Positions 6,507 to 16,500 of a stretch of 24,634 bases of DNA are shown here, piece after piece. The notes beneath the pieces are model-generated. The model did no database searches, was not told where the DNA came from, and saw only the letters and a program-made list of their open reading frames with translations. Numbering within the stretch: position 1 is the stretch's first letter; every line of letters begins with the position of its first letter. The DNA comes from a virus, in IMG/VR virus record IMGVR_UViG_3300028829_003836, positions 1 to 24,634 of that record; one strand, 5' to 3'. The position numbers were made by a program, and so were the translations under genes.

Positions 6507-7121
6507 ATGTCAATACGTGTATTAACCAAACTCGATGCAGTGAACTTAATGCTGCGAAATATCGGCGAGGAGCCTGTATCTAGCCTGACCGATACCGGAT
6601 TGGCAGACGCGGTTTCCGCGGAGTCTACCCTAGACGATGTCAGCCGCTCGATCCAAGCAGAAGGGCTGCGCTGTAATACTATCTGGGGCTTCGAGACAAC
6701 CCCGACTCACCCAACGCCAGGCCGTATCACTCTCCCCGCGACTACCCTGATTGCTCAAGCTGATGGGTCAGATCGTTACAAGGATGTCTCTGTCTGGGCG
6801 GAGGACGATGCGTTCTTCCTCTACGATCACGACAATAACACAGATCAATTCACTGAGGGCGTTAAGATTAAACTAACGACTCTCAAAGAGTTCAAAGACC
6901 TCTCCCCAGTCGCCCGTGATTATATCACTATTGAAGCCGCTAAGGCATTTGCCGCGGTGGAGGTAGGGTCGACATTCCTGCAAGCGGTTAACGCGCGGGA
7001 AGCCCGGCGCATTGAGAGTGCTTTCAATAGCATTGAACTTAACTCAGGCCGGAAGAATATCTTTACTGGCAAACGCGCTTCCTATTCCATGGGACGCATC
7101 GTGCAAGGACGCCGCAACTAA
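6507..7121 (+). CDS. Tail tubular protein A (gatekeeper/adaptor), T7 gp11-like
   Basis: A 204-residue protein (T7 gp11 196) that forms the ring between portal and nozzle. The family opening is clear: LTKLDAVNLMLRNIGEEPVSSL, then DVSRSIQAEGLRCNTIWGFETT. The middle block RITLPATTLIAQADGSDRYKD and the C-terminal KDLSPVARDYITIEAAKAFA...AREARRIESAFNSIE also fit. Its ribosome site GTAGGGA lies just after the terminator T-run, so translation comes from read-through transcripts. The stop overlaps the next start as TAATG, which is typical for the gp11-gp12 pair that assembles together. Confidence 0.95.
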   Translation: MSIRVLTKLDAVNLMLRNIGEEPVSSLTDTGLADAVSAESTLDDVSRSIQAEGLRCNTIWGFETTPTHPTPGRITLPATTLIAQADGSDRYKDVSVWAEDDAFFLYDHDNNTDQFTEGVKIKLTTLKEFKDLSPVARDYITIEAAKAFAAVEVGSTFLQAVNAREARRIESAFNSIELNSGRKNIFTGKRASYSMGRIVQGRRN

Positions 7122-9535
7122 TGACCAGAGTTTCCCAACCCCTCCCTGATTTCTTAGGCGGAGTGAGCCAACAGCCTTACGTGCTGCGCGCTCCTAATCA
7201 AGCTGAGGATCAAATCAACGCCTCGAGTTCGACTGTCGCCGGGTTGGTGAAACGTAATCCCTCGGAGTTCATAGCGGACCTCGGCGCTGCCTCAGTGGCA
7301 GACGCCAAGATACACACCTTTAACCGGGACAGTGTTGAACAGGGCGCTATTATCATTCCAGGCGACGGCACGATTAGTATCGTCGATAACGACGGTGCCG
7401 CTCAGACTGTCAACAATAACGCCCCTAATCTCGACTACATTGATAACGTCGCCGATCCTGAGGCTGACCTAGAGATCATCACCTTGGCTGACTACACGTT
7501 CATCGTGAACAAGACCGTCACGCCTGCTATGACCTCTAACCGTTACTTCGACGCTACGACTAGCGCCGGGGGATACTTCAAGGCTGGTGGTTGGGTACGC
7601 GCTGGGTTGACCCACGCGCCTTACACTGTCCGCATCTACAGCGACAGCACTAAGGCTACGCTCCAGATCACAGCTACGTATACTCCGGGTTCCGCGACGA
7701 ACGCAGCCACCACCAACATAGCACAACAGCTAACCAGCCAGATTAACGGCGTCAGTGGGTACACCTGTACACAGTACGGGTCTACATTCTTTTTCCACAA
7801 CAGCGGTGCCTCCGACTTCTATATCGAAATGGAAGACGGCGCAGGCAACGAAGGTATGGTCATGATCGACCGAGCCTTAGATGACCCCACAAAGCTGCCC
7901 CCGACTGCTTTGGATCGATACCAGATCGAGATCGTTGGGGATACCTCCACTGATTACGATAACTACTGGGTTGAATACGATCCACAGAAGAATACCTGGC
8001 TCGAGATACCTGAGCCTAACCGCCTAGACACCATCGATAGCGCTACGATGCCCCATGTTATATCTTATGTATCACCTGGGGTTTACGCTTACGATGAGAT
8101 AGACTGGGACGATTGCTTCGCCGGGGATACCACAACGAACCCCGAGCCCTCTTTCATCGGCAATCCGATCAAAGACATCTTCTACTACGCAGATCGCTTA
8201 GGCTTCATGACTAACAAATCCGTCATCATGTCGCAAGCAGGGGACCTCTTTAACTTCTTCCGCAGTACCGTGACCCAGTTCTTGGCGAGTGCACCGGTTG
8301 ACGTCGAGGTAACCATGCGTAACCCTGCTCCGTTGGCTCACGCTGTTGAGCACGACGACACGGTGTTCTTTACCAATGACCGGGCTCAGTTCTCTATCGA
8401 TACCCAGGCTCAGATCATTACGCCTCAGACTTTCCGCATTCGCCAGACGTCCGCCTACAAGGTCGACACCCTAGCGGCGCCGGTCTCAGATGGTTCCCGT
8501 TTGTACTTCCCTACCCGTAATGGGGACTTCGCTGGCCTGTTAGAGTATAGCTCGAATGGTGTCGATGGAGACGGGCGCACGACGTATCAAGGGGTCAATG
8601 TATTCAAAGAAGCGCCCCGCTATGTCAACGGGCGCCTACGCAAGATACAACCAACTATCTCTGAGGATACTGGACTAGTCGCCTTGGTCACTGATCAAGA
8701 TGATGAGAACCTGTACATCTACCAATACAAGATGCGTGAAGATGGACTTAAGCTCCAGAACGCAGTTCACCGTTGGACCTGGGACACTGATGTCAATATC
8801 AAGACTACAGCGATTGATGGCAATCAGCTATTTCTCATCATGGCTAAAAGTGACGGGACGTATCTCGAGAAGCTAAACCTATCGCCCCTTGTGGTTGACT
8901 CAGGGTTAGCCATTAAGATATTGCTCGATCACCGCATGGATGAGACGCAGGTTACCTCAGCAACCTACAACGCGGGGACCGGTAAGACTACCATAATCCT
9001 CCCGTTGAATGAAGCCGGGGATGAAGCCTATGTCGTCTACGGACGCCTAGGGTCTACCTTAGTTAAGCCTGGTGAATTAGCCCAGATCACAACGACTTCA
9101 ACCTCTCCTCTCACCTTTACGGTCGACGGGGATTGGGAGTCGGAACCTTTCTACGTTGGGAAAAACTACCGCAAAGAATGGGAGTTTAGTCCTATCGTGT
9201 ACAGGGACAGGCGTGACGGAACAGCTAAGACCGCTAAGCGACTTCAACTAAAGCGTTTGATTGTCAACTACGGCCAGACAGGGTACCTCAGCGGCGACGT
9301 TACAGCCCAGGCGCGTACTTCTCGATCTGTCATATTCAATGGTATGCTCTTAGGTACATCCGAGACTGTCATCGGGGCTATCCCGTTAGCAGACGGAGCC
9401 TTAAGTATACCTGTGAAAACCCAGAACCTCAAAGCAACCCTCAAGCTAGTCAACGACAAGCCCTTCCCTTCCAGAGTTCTCTCTGGAGAATGGCGAGGCG
9501 ACTACGGGTTAACCACGGAGAGAACCGTAACATGA
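7121..9535 (+). CDS. Tail tubular protein B (nozzle), T7 gp12-like
   Basis: An 804-residue nozzle protein (T7 gp12 794), the largest tail-tube component; fibres attach at its junction with gp11. Diagnostic segments are QPLPDFLGGVSQQPYVLR and NQAEDQINASSSTVAGLVKRNPSEF at the N-terminus, the central FYYADRLGFMTNKSVIMSQAGDLFNFF, DDTVFFTNDRAQFSID and the C-terminal RRDGTAKTAKRLQLKRLIVNY, followed by PFPSRVLSGEWRGDYG. All are hallmark gp12 motifs. Start by TAATG coupling; the stop overlaps the acetyltransferase start as ATGA (9532-9535). Nothing in the length or composition is unusual. Confidence 0.97.
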   Translation: MTRVSQPLPDFLGGVSQQPYVLRAPNQAEDQINASSSTVAGLVKRNPSEFIADLGAASVADAKIHTFNRDSVEQGAIIIPGDGTISIVDNDGAAQTVNNNAPNLDYIDNVADPEADLEIITLADYTFIVNKTVTPAMTSNRYFDATTSAGGYFKAGGWVRAGLTHAPYTVRIYSDSTKATLQITATYTPGSATNAATTNIAQQLTSQINGVSGYTCTQYGSTFFFHNSGASDFYIEMEDGAGNEGMVMIDRALDDPTKLPPTALDRYQIEIVGDTSTDYDNYWVEYDPQKNTWLEIPEPNRLDTIDSATMPHVISYVSPGVYAYDEIDWDDCFAGDTTTNPEPSFIGNPIKDIFYYADRLGFMTNKSVIMSQAGDLFNFFRSTVTQFLASAPVDVEVTMRNPAPLAHAVEHDDTVFFTNDRAQFSIDTQAQIITPQTFRIRQTSAYKVDTLAAPVSDGSRLYFPTRNGDFAGLLEYSSNGVDGDGRTTYQGVNVFKEAPRYVNGRLRKIQPTISEDTGLVALVTDQDDENLYIYQYKMREDGLKLQNAVHRWTWDTDVNIKTTAIDGNQLFLIMAKSDGTYLEKLNLSPLVVDSGLAIKILLDHRMDETQVTSATYNAGTGKTTIILPLNEAGDEAYVVYGRLGSTLVKPGELAQITTTSTSPLTFTVDGDWESEPFYVGKNYRKEWEFSPIVYRDRRDGTAKTAKRLQLKRLIVNYGQTGYLSGDVTAQARTSRSVIFNGMLLGTSETVIGAIPLADGALSIPVKTQNLKATLKLVNDKPFPSRVLSGEWRGDYGLTTERTVT

Positions 9536-9951
9536 TCATTAGGGCCGCCACTCCCTCCGATCTAACAGCTATCTTAAAGTTAGCCTACGCTTTCTATCAG
9601 GAAAGCCCTTACTCTAAGTTAGTTGACTACAATGAAGACAGCGTAGCTGCTACTATTCTTGGCGCCGGGATATCCCTGGTCGCCGAGGATAGAAAGCAGA
9701 TCGTTGGAATGTGTGTCTGTCTGGTTGTCCCTATGTGGGTCGACCCATCGAAGACCCTAGTCAGTGAGTTATTGTGGTACATCCATCCCGACCACCGAGG
9801 TGGGGGGACTGGAACTCTATTACGAGAAGCCGCTGAACATGTCGCTGTCGAGAGTGGAGCTAACTTTATGGGGCTGACCTCGCTTGGTCCTGATATTCCC
9901 CTAGACGACACTTACACTCTTGCAGAGAAGACTTACCTTAAAGGACTATAA
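9532..9951 (+). CDS. GNAT-family acetyltransferase-like protein (gp13 position)
   Basis: A 139-residue GNAT-fold protein. It begins MIIRAATPSDLTAILKLAYAFYQESPY (beta1-alpha1 of GNAT). The acetyl-CoA pyrophosphate loop motif is HRGGGTG at residues 88-94, preceded by the strand SELLWYIHPDH and followed by the helix LLREAAEHVAVESGA. It sits exactly where T7 has gp13, itself a GNAT-like protein needed for virion morphogenesis, so it is probably the gp13 homologue. The intact glycine loop suggests that acetyl-CoA binding is retained. The start is ATG 9532, overlapping the nozzle stop (ATGA) with GGAG upstream; an in-frame ATG at 9490 would reach far into the nozzle gene. The substrate is unknown. 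Confidence 0.85.
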   Translation: MIIRAATPSDLTAILKLAYAFYQESPYSKLVDYNEDSVAATILGAGISLVAEDRKQIVGMCVCLVVPMWVDPSKTLVSELLWYIHPDHRGGGTGTLLREAAEHVAVESGANFMGLTSLGPDIPLDDTYTLAEKTYLKGL

Positions 9952-9954
9952 TAC

Positions 9955-10710
9955 ATGGCCGTAATTACAACTGCTGTTGCCGCTATCGCGGGCGTGGGCC
10001 TAGCCCTAAAGTCCGGCTCTGATGCTCGAAAATTTGCGGGAGAGCAGTCGGCCTACAATGCTGAGATAGCGGCCACGAACGCCGCGTATCGCCTTGAGAT
10101 CATGGACTACAATAATTCCGAGTACGTCAAGGACGTTGCTCATTATAACAGCCTGATCGACTGGCAGAAGACGGAGGCGGTTAAGGCCTTCGACTACATC
10201 GCTGACAGCAAGACCACCATCGAGACAGACGCCCTGCGCGAGCTCGGGGACAACCTAGTGAAACAGATAGAGACCGAAATGGTTGCTCTATTTGATACAC
10301 AACAGGTAGACCAACAGGCACTCGGAGAGACCGGAGGCCAGCGTGTTATCGCTGCGGCGTCAGGGACCTCAGGTAATACTGCACGTCTACTTGAAGGTGA
10401 TATCCAGAGACAAGCTGGAGTTGCTCGTACATCTATCGAGCGTAACTTCAAGTCTGCCCGCGCTCAGACCGTACGGGAAGCGACAGCTATCCGTGCTCGA
10501 CGCAATGCTCAGTTGGGACAACTCCCTCGCGCCTTACCGTCATTCCAACCGCTTAGTGCTCCACGTCCGCCTGCTCCAGTCTCACCGACTAATCCAGCAG
10601 CGCCAGTGTCGCGCCCGAGTTCACTTGCCGTAGGCTTAGGAGCCGTATCGACCGGCGTTAACCTAGGTCTATCCGCCTATAACTTAAGCACAGGACTAGC
10701 AGGGAGCTAA
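9955..10710 (+). CDS. Internal virion protein, T7 gp14-like
   Basis: A 251-residue internal core protein (T7 gp14 196). In T7 it is ejected first and forms the outer-membrane pore of the trans-envelope channel. The hydrophobic N-terminus (VITTAVAAIAGVGLALKSG, residues 3-21) and the long helical middle with alternating Asn/Tyr (YNAEIAATNAAYRLEIMDYNNSEY) are typical of gp14-like proteins, as is GQRVIAAASGTSGNTARLLEGDIQRQAG. The C-terminal part (about 185-225) is Pro/Ala-rich and ends in a second mildly hydrophobic segment. AAAGGA precedes the ATG. It lies in the normal gp14-gp15-gp16 order. Confidence 0.88.
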   Translation: MAVITTAVAAIAGVGLALKSGSDARKFAGEQSAYNAEIAATNAAYRLEIMDYNNSEYVKDVAHYNSLIDWQKTEAVKAFDYIADSKTTIETDALRELGDNLVKQIETEMVALFDTQQVDQQALGETGGQRVIAAASGTSGNTARLLEGDIQRQAGVARTSIERNFKSARAQTVREATAIRARRNAQLGQLPRALPSFQPLSAPRPPAPVSPTNPAAPVSRPSSLAVGLGAVSTGVNLGLSAYNLSTGLAGS

Positions 10711-10713
10711 TAT

Positions 10714-13539
10714 ATGGCCATCGAACCCCAACAGTTTCGACCTTCGGCTAACCCTACAGGGGCTCGTAGTGGTGCAATCGAACGTACCCCTACTGCTGCC
10801 CCTTCAAGGGGGCCTAGGGCGCCTGCACCAACACTCAGGCAGTCTGCTATACCAACAGCCCCAGAACCGCCTACAACAGGCCTCCTGGCCGCGGTAAACA
10901 GTTTCTCAGACTCCATGTCTCGACTAGGTAATACCATCGAGCGTGAGAGCTCAAAGCAGAGCGCTCAGCTAGCCTGGCAGTATCGTAATGAGTTCCTTGA
11001 GTTCGGAGATATGGATGCTCTCCTCTCCGCGCGTGATGTTGCGGTTGATGCGGCGACATCTAACAGGCAGATCAGAGCTATCAACTCAGCACAAGGAGGC
11101 CGCGCTGGTTCCTTATTCGCGGCTGAGATTGAGGGCTTCGGCGATCCCTCAGCGGCCTCTACCTTAGAGTTCGCTGTCGAGCGCTTTGCTGAATTAGCTG
11201 AACTTAACACAACCCCTGAATACCAAGAAGCTCTCAACAGAGCAGCCGGGGATCGCATTCCGAAACTCGAAGCTTTAACAGCTATCGAGCAGGCGGATCA
11301 ACTCAAAGAACAAGCCACTGCTGAGGTCGTCTCCACGGCTGTCGAGCAGATGGACGCTTTGCGACTCAGCGGTACCGCTGCACTTGTACAACAGACAGAC
11401 CCCGAGGCTTACCAAGCTGAACTCGGAGCGGCTGTTGGTCGATTTGAGAAAGGTCTCCGTGACCTAGGCTTATCGAATGAAGAAGTCAGCGATCACATGT
11501 TCATGCTGGCTGGCGAAGCCGTCGTTAAGGGAATGCCTGATCTAGCGAAAGCTATGGTCTCGGAGAAACTTAACGGTACTCCTTCCCTCAGTTCGCGCAA
11601 ACGATATATAGACCAAGACGTCGGGGACTTTGTCCGTCAGGCCACGTCTAATCGAACAGCGCGTCTAAAGAACAGTGAAGATGACTACGCCCATAACATT
11701 CGGGTACAAGCCGGGACAGGTAAACTCAGTCCTGACTTCTTCGATGATCCCTTAGCCAACGCTGTCTTCACAGCGACGGAACGCTCCAACCTTGTCATTC
11801 AAAACCAGAAGGTTATCGACGGACAACTACCTGAGCGTACCTTCCAGACCTTTACGAATGCCATGCAAGGCGCCCGTTCAGGTACCTTGGATAACATCGG
11901 GTGGATCAAAGAGAACGCCGAGGAAGCTATTGGTCTGTACGGATCAATGGCGAATGTTAACTCTATCATTCGAACTTATGATAGCGCTAAGCAGGCCGCG
12001 GCTAAATCTCGCTACGCTGCAACTAAAGCGACTCGAGAGAAGGCTGTTACTGATACCGCCGTACTTAATGCTGTCACGCTGATGAACCAAGATATTGGCA
12101 GCGGCGCTATTGTCTGGCAGTCCCTCCGCAAGCAGTCTTTGGAAGCAGGCGTTAACCCTTTCACTGGGGAAGCTAACGCCCCGGTTACGCTGTCTGAGGC
12201 TGAGTTTCGGAATAAGGTTGAGACAGCCTTCATGAACGACATCAGGTCGCAGATCGAGACCCAAGGCCCTGTCGCGGGACCTGACGGTACTCCTGACCCC
12301 GCCCTGACTGAACAGAAGATCATGACGTCCCAAGCGGCAGCTATTGTTGATCGCATGGGACAACTTCCCCGTCAGTGGAAAGACCAGTTCGAGATAGGCA
12401 CGTCCACCTTCGGCGCAGCCGCGGGTACGAGCCCTGCCTCAACCCTCCAAGACGAAGTCGTGCTCCAGAACATGTCACGCTACCGTGCCCTCAGGGACAA
12501 CGGCGGGGATGCTTTGATTTCAAACCTCTCTCAACGCACGCAGACATTCTATCGCACAGCGGAGTTATTCTCTAAGTATACTTATCCCGGCGACAACAAC
12601 GCCGCGATGATTAGTGCGAAAGAAGCTATGCGGGCCGACTCTGATGTCGTGGAGAACCGACTGAACTATATCGAGACGGAAGATTTCGTTAAGAATATGG
12701 ACGATGTCCTGCAAGGCAGTGATGTCCTTAACCCGACGGTCCTCCGTGGGGAATTTAAGGACCTCCTAGAAGCACACATCATGGTAGGTGTCGATCCTGA
12801 CCTAGCGTTAAGCTTAACCGCTGACCAGATGGAAGCTCAATCGACGAATGTTCGGGATTTCTACATCCCAGGCCCTATGGTTCTAGGTGATCCCACTACG
12901 CACAGTGAGATCAGTGAAGATATCGCCAAGCGATACGTCAGGTTCCTCGGGGACGCTCTCCCAGAGGACTTGCGAAACCCTGGAGACTACATGTTGGTCA
13001 ATGACGGGCGCGCTGGTTGGCGTCTAACCCACAGAGATCGCCCCATGATGGTGCTGGAGCAATCCACGGCTGTCGGTGATCTCACGGTTCTGGACGGAGG
13101 GGAATTATCTCCTCAACTTGCACCTCTAGGCGTGTTTACCAATGCGGATAAACGGCTATTGATGGGCTCCCGCGCTGCTCAAGTACATATGAACGCGATC
13201 AACGATAAGATGGCGTCCGACATGGCGGGCGGACAGGTCAAGATACCGTTCATGGACGGCGTCTATCTCAATAACCGCCCTAGCCTCGAGCTTGGGACTG
13301 CGGGATTAGATGTATTCGACATCAATGAGCTCCGCGATCTCGGAGAGAGGGCTAAGCCCGGTCAGAAACCTGACCAGGACGCTCCTCCTATCCCGAAACC
13401 GGCAACAATAAACCATCCGGCAAACGCTATGCTCCGATCTTGGCGATCAGGGCCTATCATGCCTACTAACAAACCCTCAGAGAATGAGAATCAGGTGCGT
13501 CCTACCGATAGACCTGATCCAGATTTCGTGAATAGGTAA
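10714..13539 (+). CDS. Internal virion protein, T7 gp15-like
   Basis: A 941-residue internal core protein, about 190 residues longer than T7 gp15 (747). In T7 gp15 joins gp16 in the periplasmic tunnel for DNA entry. Identification rests mainly on order, size and a largely helical, Ala/Gln-rich composition; recognisable family-like pieces are AWQYRNEFLEFGD near residue 90 and the LGDALPEDLRNPGDYMLVNDGRAGWRLT region near 750. The N-terminal 55 residues and the segment GQKPDQDAPPIPKPATINHP near the C-terminus are Pro-rich linkers. No lytic transglycosylase motif was found, so the extra length does not hold the domain missing from the gp16 homologue. Confidence 0.83.
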   Translation: MAIEPQQFRPSANPTGARSGAIERTPTAAPSRGPRAPAPTLRQSAIPTAPEPPTTGLLAAVNSFSDSMSRLGNTIERESSKQSAQLAWQYRNEFLEFGDMDALLSARDVAVDAATSNRQIRAINSAQGGRAGSLFAAEIEGFGDPSAASTLEFAVERFAELAELNTTPEYQEALNRAAGDRIPKLEALTAIEQADQLKEQATAEVVSTAVEQMDALRLSGTAALVQQTDPEAYQAELGAAVGRFEKGLRDLGLSNEEVSDHMFMLAGEAVVKGMPDLAKAMVSEKLNGTPSLSSRKRYIDQDVGDFVRQATSNRTARLKNSEDDYAHNIRVQAGTGKLSPDFFDDPLANAVFTATERSNLVIQNQKVIDGQLPERTFQTFTNAMQGARSGTLDNIGWIKENAEEAIGLYGSMANVNSIIRTYDSAKQAAAKSRYAATKATREKAVTDTAVLNAVTLMNQDIGSGAIVWQSLRKQSLEAGVNPFTGEANAPVTLSEAEFRNKVETAFMNDIRSQIETQGPVAGPDGTPDPALTEQKIMTSQAAAIVDRMGQLPRQWKDQFEIGTSTFGAAAGTSPASTLQDEVVLQNMSRYRALRDNGGDALISNLSQRTQTFYRTAELFSKYTYPGDNNAAMISAKEAMRADSDVVENRLNYIETEDFVKNMDDVLQGSDVLNPTVLRGEFKDLLEAHIMVGVDPDLALSLTADQMEAQSTNVRDFYIPGPMVLGDPTTHSEISEDIAKRYVRFLGDALPEDLRNPGDYMLVNDGRAGWRLTHRDRPMMVLEQSTAVGDLTVLDGGELSPQLAPLGVFTNADKRLLMGSRAAQVHMNAINDKMASDMAGGQVKIPFMDGVYLNNRPSLELGTAGLDVFDINELRDLGERAKPGQKPDQDAPPIPKPATINHPANAMLRSWRSGPIMPTNKPSENENQVRPTDRPDPDFVNR

Positions 13540-13542
13540 TAC

Positions 13543-16500
13543 ATGAGTGATCTATCTACCCTTCTGGACGAGACGCAGGGAGTAAACCGTACTCCCGATA
13601 CACGTCTAAGTCCGATACAACAACAGGTGCAACTTAACCAGTTGGCTGCTGAGAACCCTGATCTCTATGATCCTCGGTTCTCCGAGACTGCTACCGCGGC
13701 TGTTCAGACAGGGTGGCTCGCCTCATGGGTCTTGAGAGACCAACTAGGTAAGGCGTTCGGGAACTGGATCATTGAAGACGAATGGTCCGCCCAAACTGCC
13801 TCACCAGAACAGATTGAGAAGCTAGATATCGTAGGCCTGAACCAACGTCAGGTCAACCGCATCTATGACACAGCCACCTTCGGCCATGCCCAAGCTATTC
13901 GCGGGAACATGCGCAAGGAAGCTGAGTATCGCCAGGTCCTGGAGAACTCCGGGGTCCTCGGGACTGTCGCGTCGATTGCCGCTGAGGTATTCGATCCGAC
14001 GGTCTTAGGCGCTTTGGTAGCCACTGAAGGTGCAGTTGCCCCTTGGGTTCTGTCTGCCAAGGTTGGCCGCGTAGCTAACATCTTCCGGGGCGGGGCTGTC
14101 GGCTTCGCTACCGAAGGAACCGTTGAGGGAGCCCTGAGCTACCTTGACCCTGAACGTAATCCTGACGACCTGCCCCTCATCGGGTTAGCCGCTATGGGCC
14201 TCGGGGGTCTCTACGGAGCTTTAGGTAAGCGCGATGCTTCCTACTTGTTCAAAGACCACGCCACTGTTAACACCGTTGAGAATACGATTGAGAACGTCAT
14301 CAATAAAGAGGCAGCTGAACTTGGCAAAGCAGAGGTCAAGGTTGTCATCAAGGGCGATGAGGGTTTTGATGAGCACACTATAAGCGTTCCTGAGCCTGAT
14401 CAGGTACTCGGCCAACCAGCCGGTGCTACTACCGCCGGGTATCGGGACACATTCATTACACCATCCAAAGCTGAGGCTCTCCGTAATGCTGAGGCCGCGC
14501 GCCCTGACATGAACGACGTCTGGGCTATCGAGTTTAATATGTATGCCCGGAACATTCGATCCAAGAACCCCTTGGTCGCTGTGTTGCAGGATATCATATC
14601 ACCTAACCCTACAGGTGTACGTCTTTCAGGCAAGGCTCAAGCTGAGACCGCCTTCGAGACTAAAGAGATGCTATTCCGCACAGAGGCTGCCAGAACCATG
14701 GCTCCCTTGAAGGCCTCCTATGATAAGTGGGCTACTCGGAATGATGTCGGTGTGACTAACTTCATGCAGAAGCGTGAACAGTTCATGACCTCTGTAGGTA
14801 AGCAAGTGCGTGACCCTAAGTTCACTTCAGACGCTGATGTGATGCAGGCCGCCGACGCTATCCGCGCCAGCAATGAGCGTATGCGCCAGCTAGCTCGAAC
14901 CCACGGTGTTAAAGGCTTCGAAGACATTGAGACAAACCCCACGTACCTCATGCGTGTCCCTAAGTACGAGAACATGGCTAAACTGGATGAGACCTATGGT
15001 CCACGTCAGGTTGAGCGATTGATCGCTGAGGGTATCAAGCGAGGGCGTACAGAACCTATCAGCGATGAAGCTGCTTTAGCTCGCGCTATGCTGTACCGTA
15101 AGTGGATCAATGATAAACAGTTCGGTGTCAACCAAAGTATGGCTCTCAACTTCAACAAGGGATCGGAGAACGCTCTCCGCAAACAGCTGGTGGCGCTATC
15201 AACCGATCCTACATTGGTGAGGGGCCTTGATGAACTTCCTAACGGGGACGCTATAGCTGAGGCTATGCGAACCTTAGATGAAGACGACATCGATAGTATG
15301 GTTGAACTAATCCGCGGCTCAGGTCGTTCGGATATCACCAAGCGTGCTGAGAAGCGTATTAACTTCGACGAGAGTACCTCGCTGCCTATCTACAATACCC
15401 AGACCGGAGCTACCGATACGGTACGCCTAGACGACCTCTTTGAGAGTAACGCCGAGCGATTGTTCGTGATGTATGCTCACCAGATGGGAGGCCAGATCGG
15501 CTTCGCCAAGCAGGGCATTAAGTCCCCTGGCGATTGGGACGCCGCGCTGCAACGCGTGCGTGCTACAGCAGCTGAGACCGGCATGACCCCTGATGAACTT
15601 GAAGGTGCCTTAGGTAGACTTGAGGTACAGAAGCGGGCTATCGTCGGTGAACCTACAACCGATGCTGAGAAGATGTCACCCAAGTGGCGCAACCTTCTGC
15701 GTACGATGCGCGACTACCAGTTCTCCCGCGTGATGAACCAAGTGGGATGGGCTCAGGTTGCTGAGTACGGTACTGCTTCAGGCCAGATGGGCTGGGGCAT
15801 GATGGCTAAGCAAATGCCTATCCTAGGCCAGTTCAGACGGGACATCGATACTGGTAAAGTCAACAATGACTTCATCGAAGAGATCGATGCTATCTTTGGT
15901 ACAGGTGTAGACCGTCTACTTAACCTACCTTCAAGCCGGGCCGATGGGGACATTGTTCCTGACGGGCTGGAGAAGCTGGGGGGTCTACAGGCTGGGCTCC
16001 AGGTTGCCAAGAGGGTGACTGGGGATATCTCAGGCCTGATGCCTATCACTATCGGCCTAGAGCGCATGGCTGTGTCCGCGGCGGTCCACAGGTTCGCTAA
16101 GGATGCTATCTCTGAAACATCATCGCTATCATCTAAACGTCTATTGTCCATTGGACTAGACGAGCGGATGACCAGTCGCATCATGAAAGAGATGAAGTCT
16201 AGTGTGGTCACTGAAGCTGGCGATCTTACAGGTCAGATCAAGACCCTAGGGTTCGACAAGTGGAAAGACCTTGAGGCGCGTGATGCATTCCGTACTGCCA
16301 TCTTCAGATGGTCTCGGCGTGCAATACAGCGTAACGACATTGGTGACCTCCCTGAGTTCATGACTACGGAGATGGCTAGGACTCTCTTTCAGTTCAAGTC
16401 CTTCGCAATAGTGTCGTTCTCTAAGCAGTTAATCCATGGCTTGCGGATGGCTGACGCACAGACAGCGTCGTCTTTCCTAGGCTCAACCTTGTTCGGGGGC

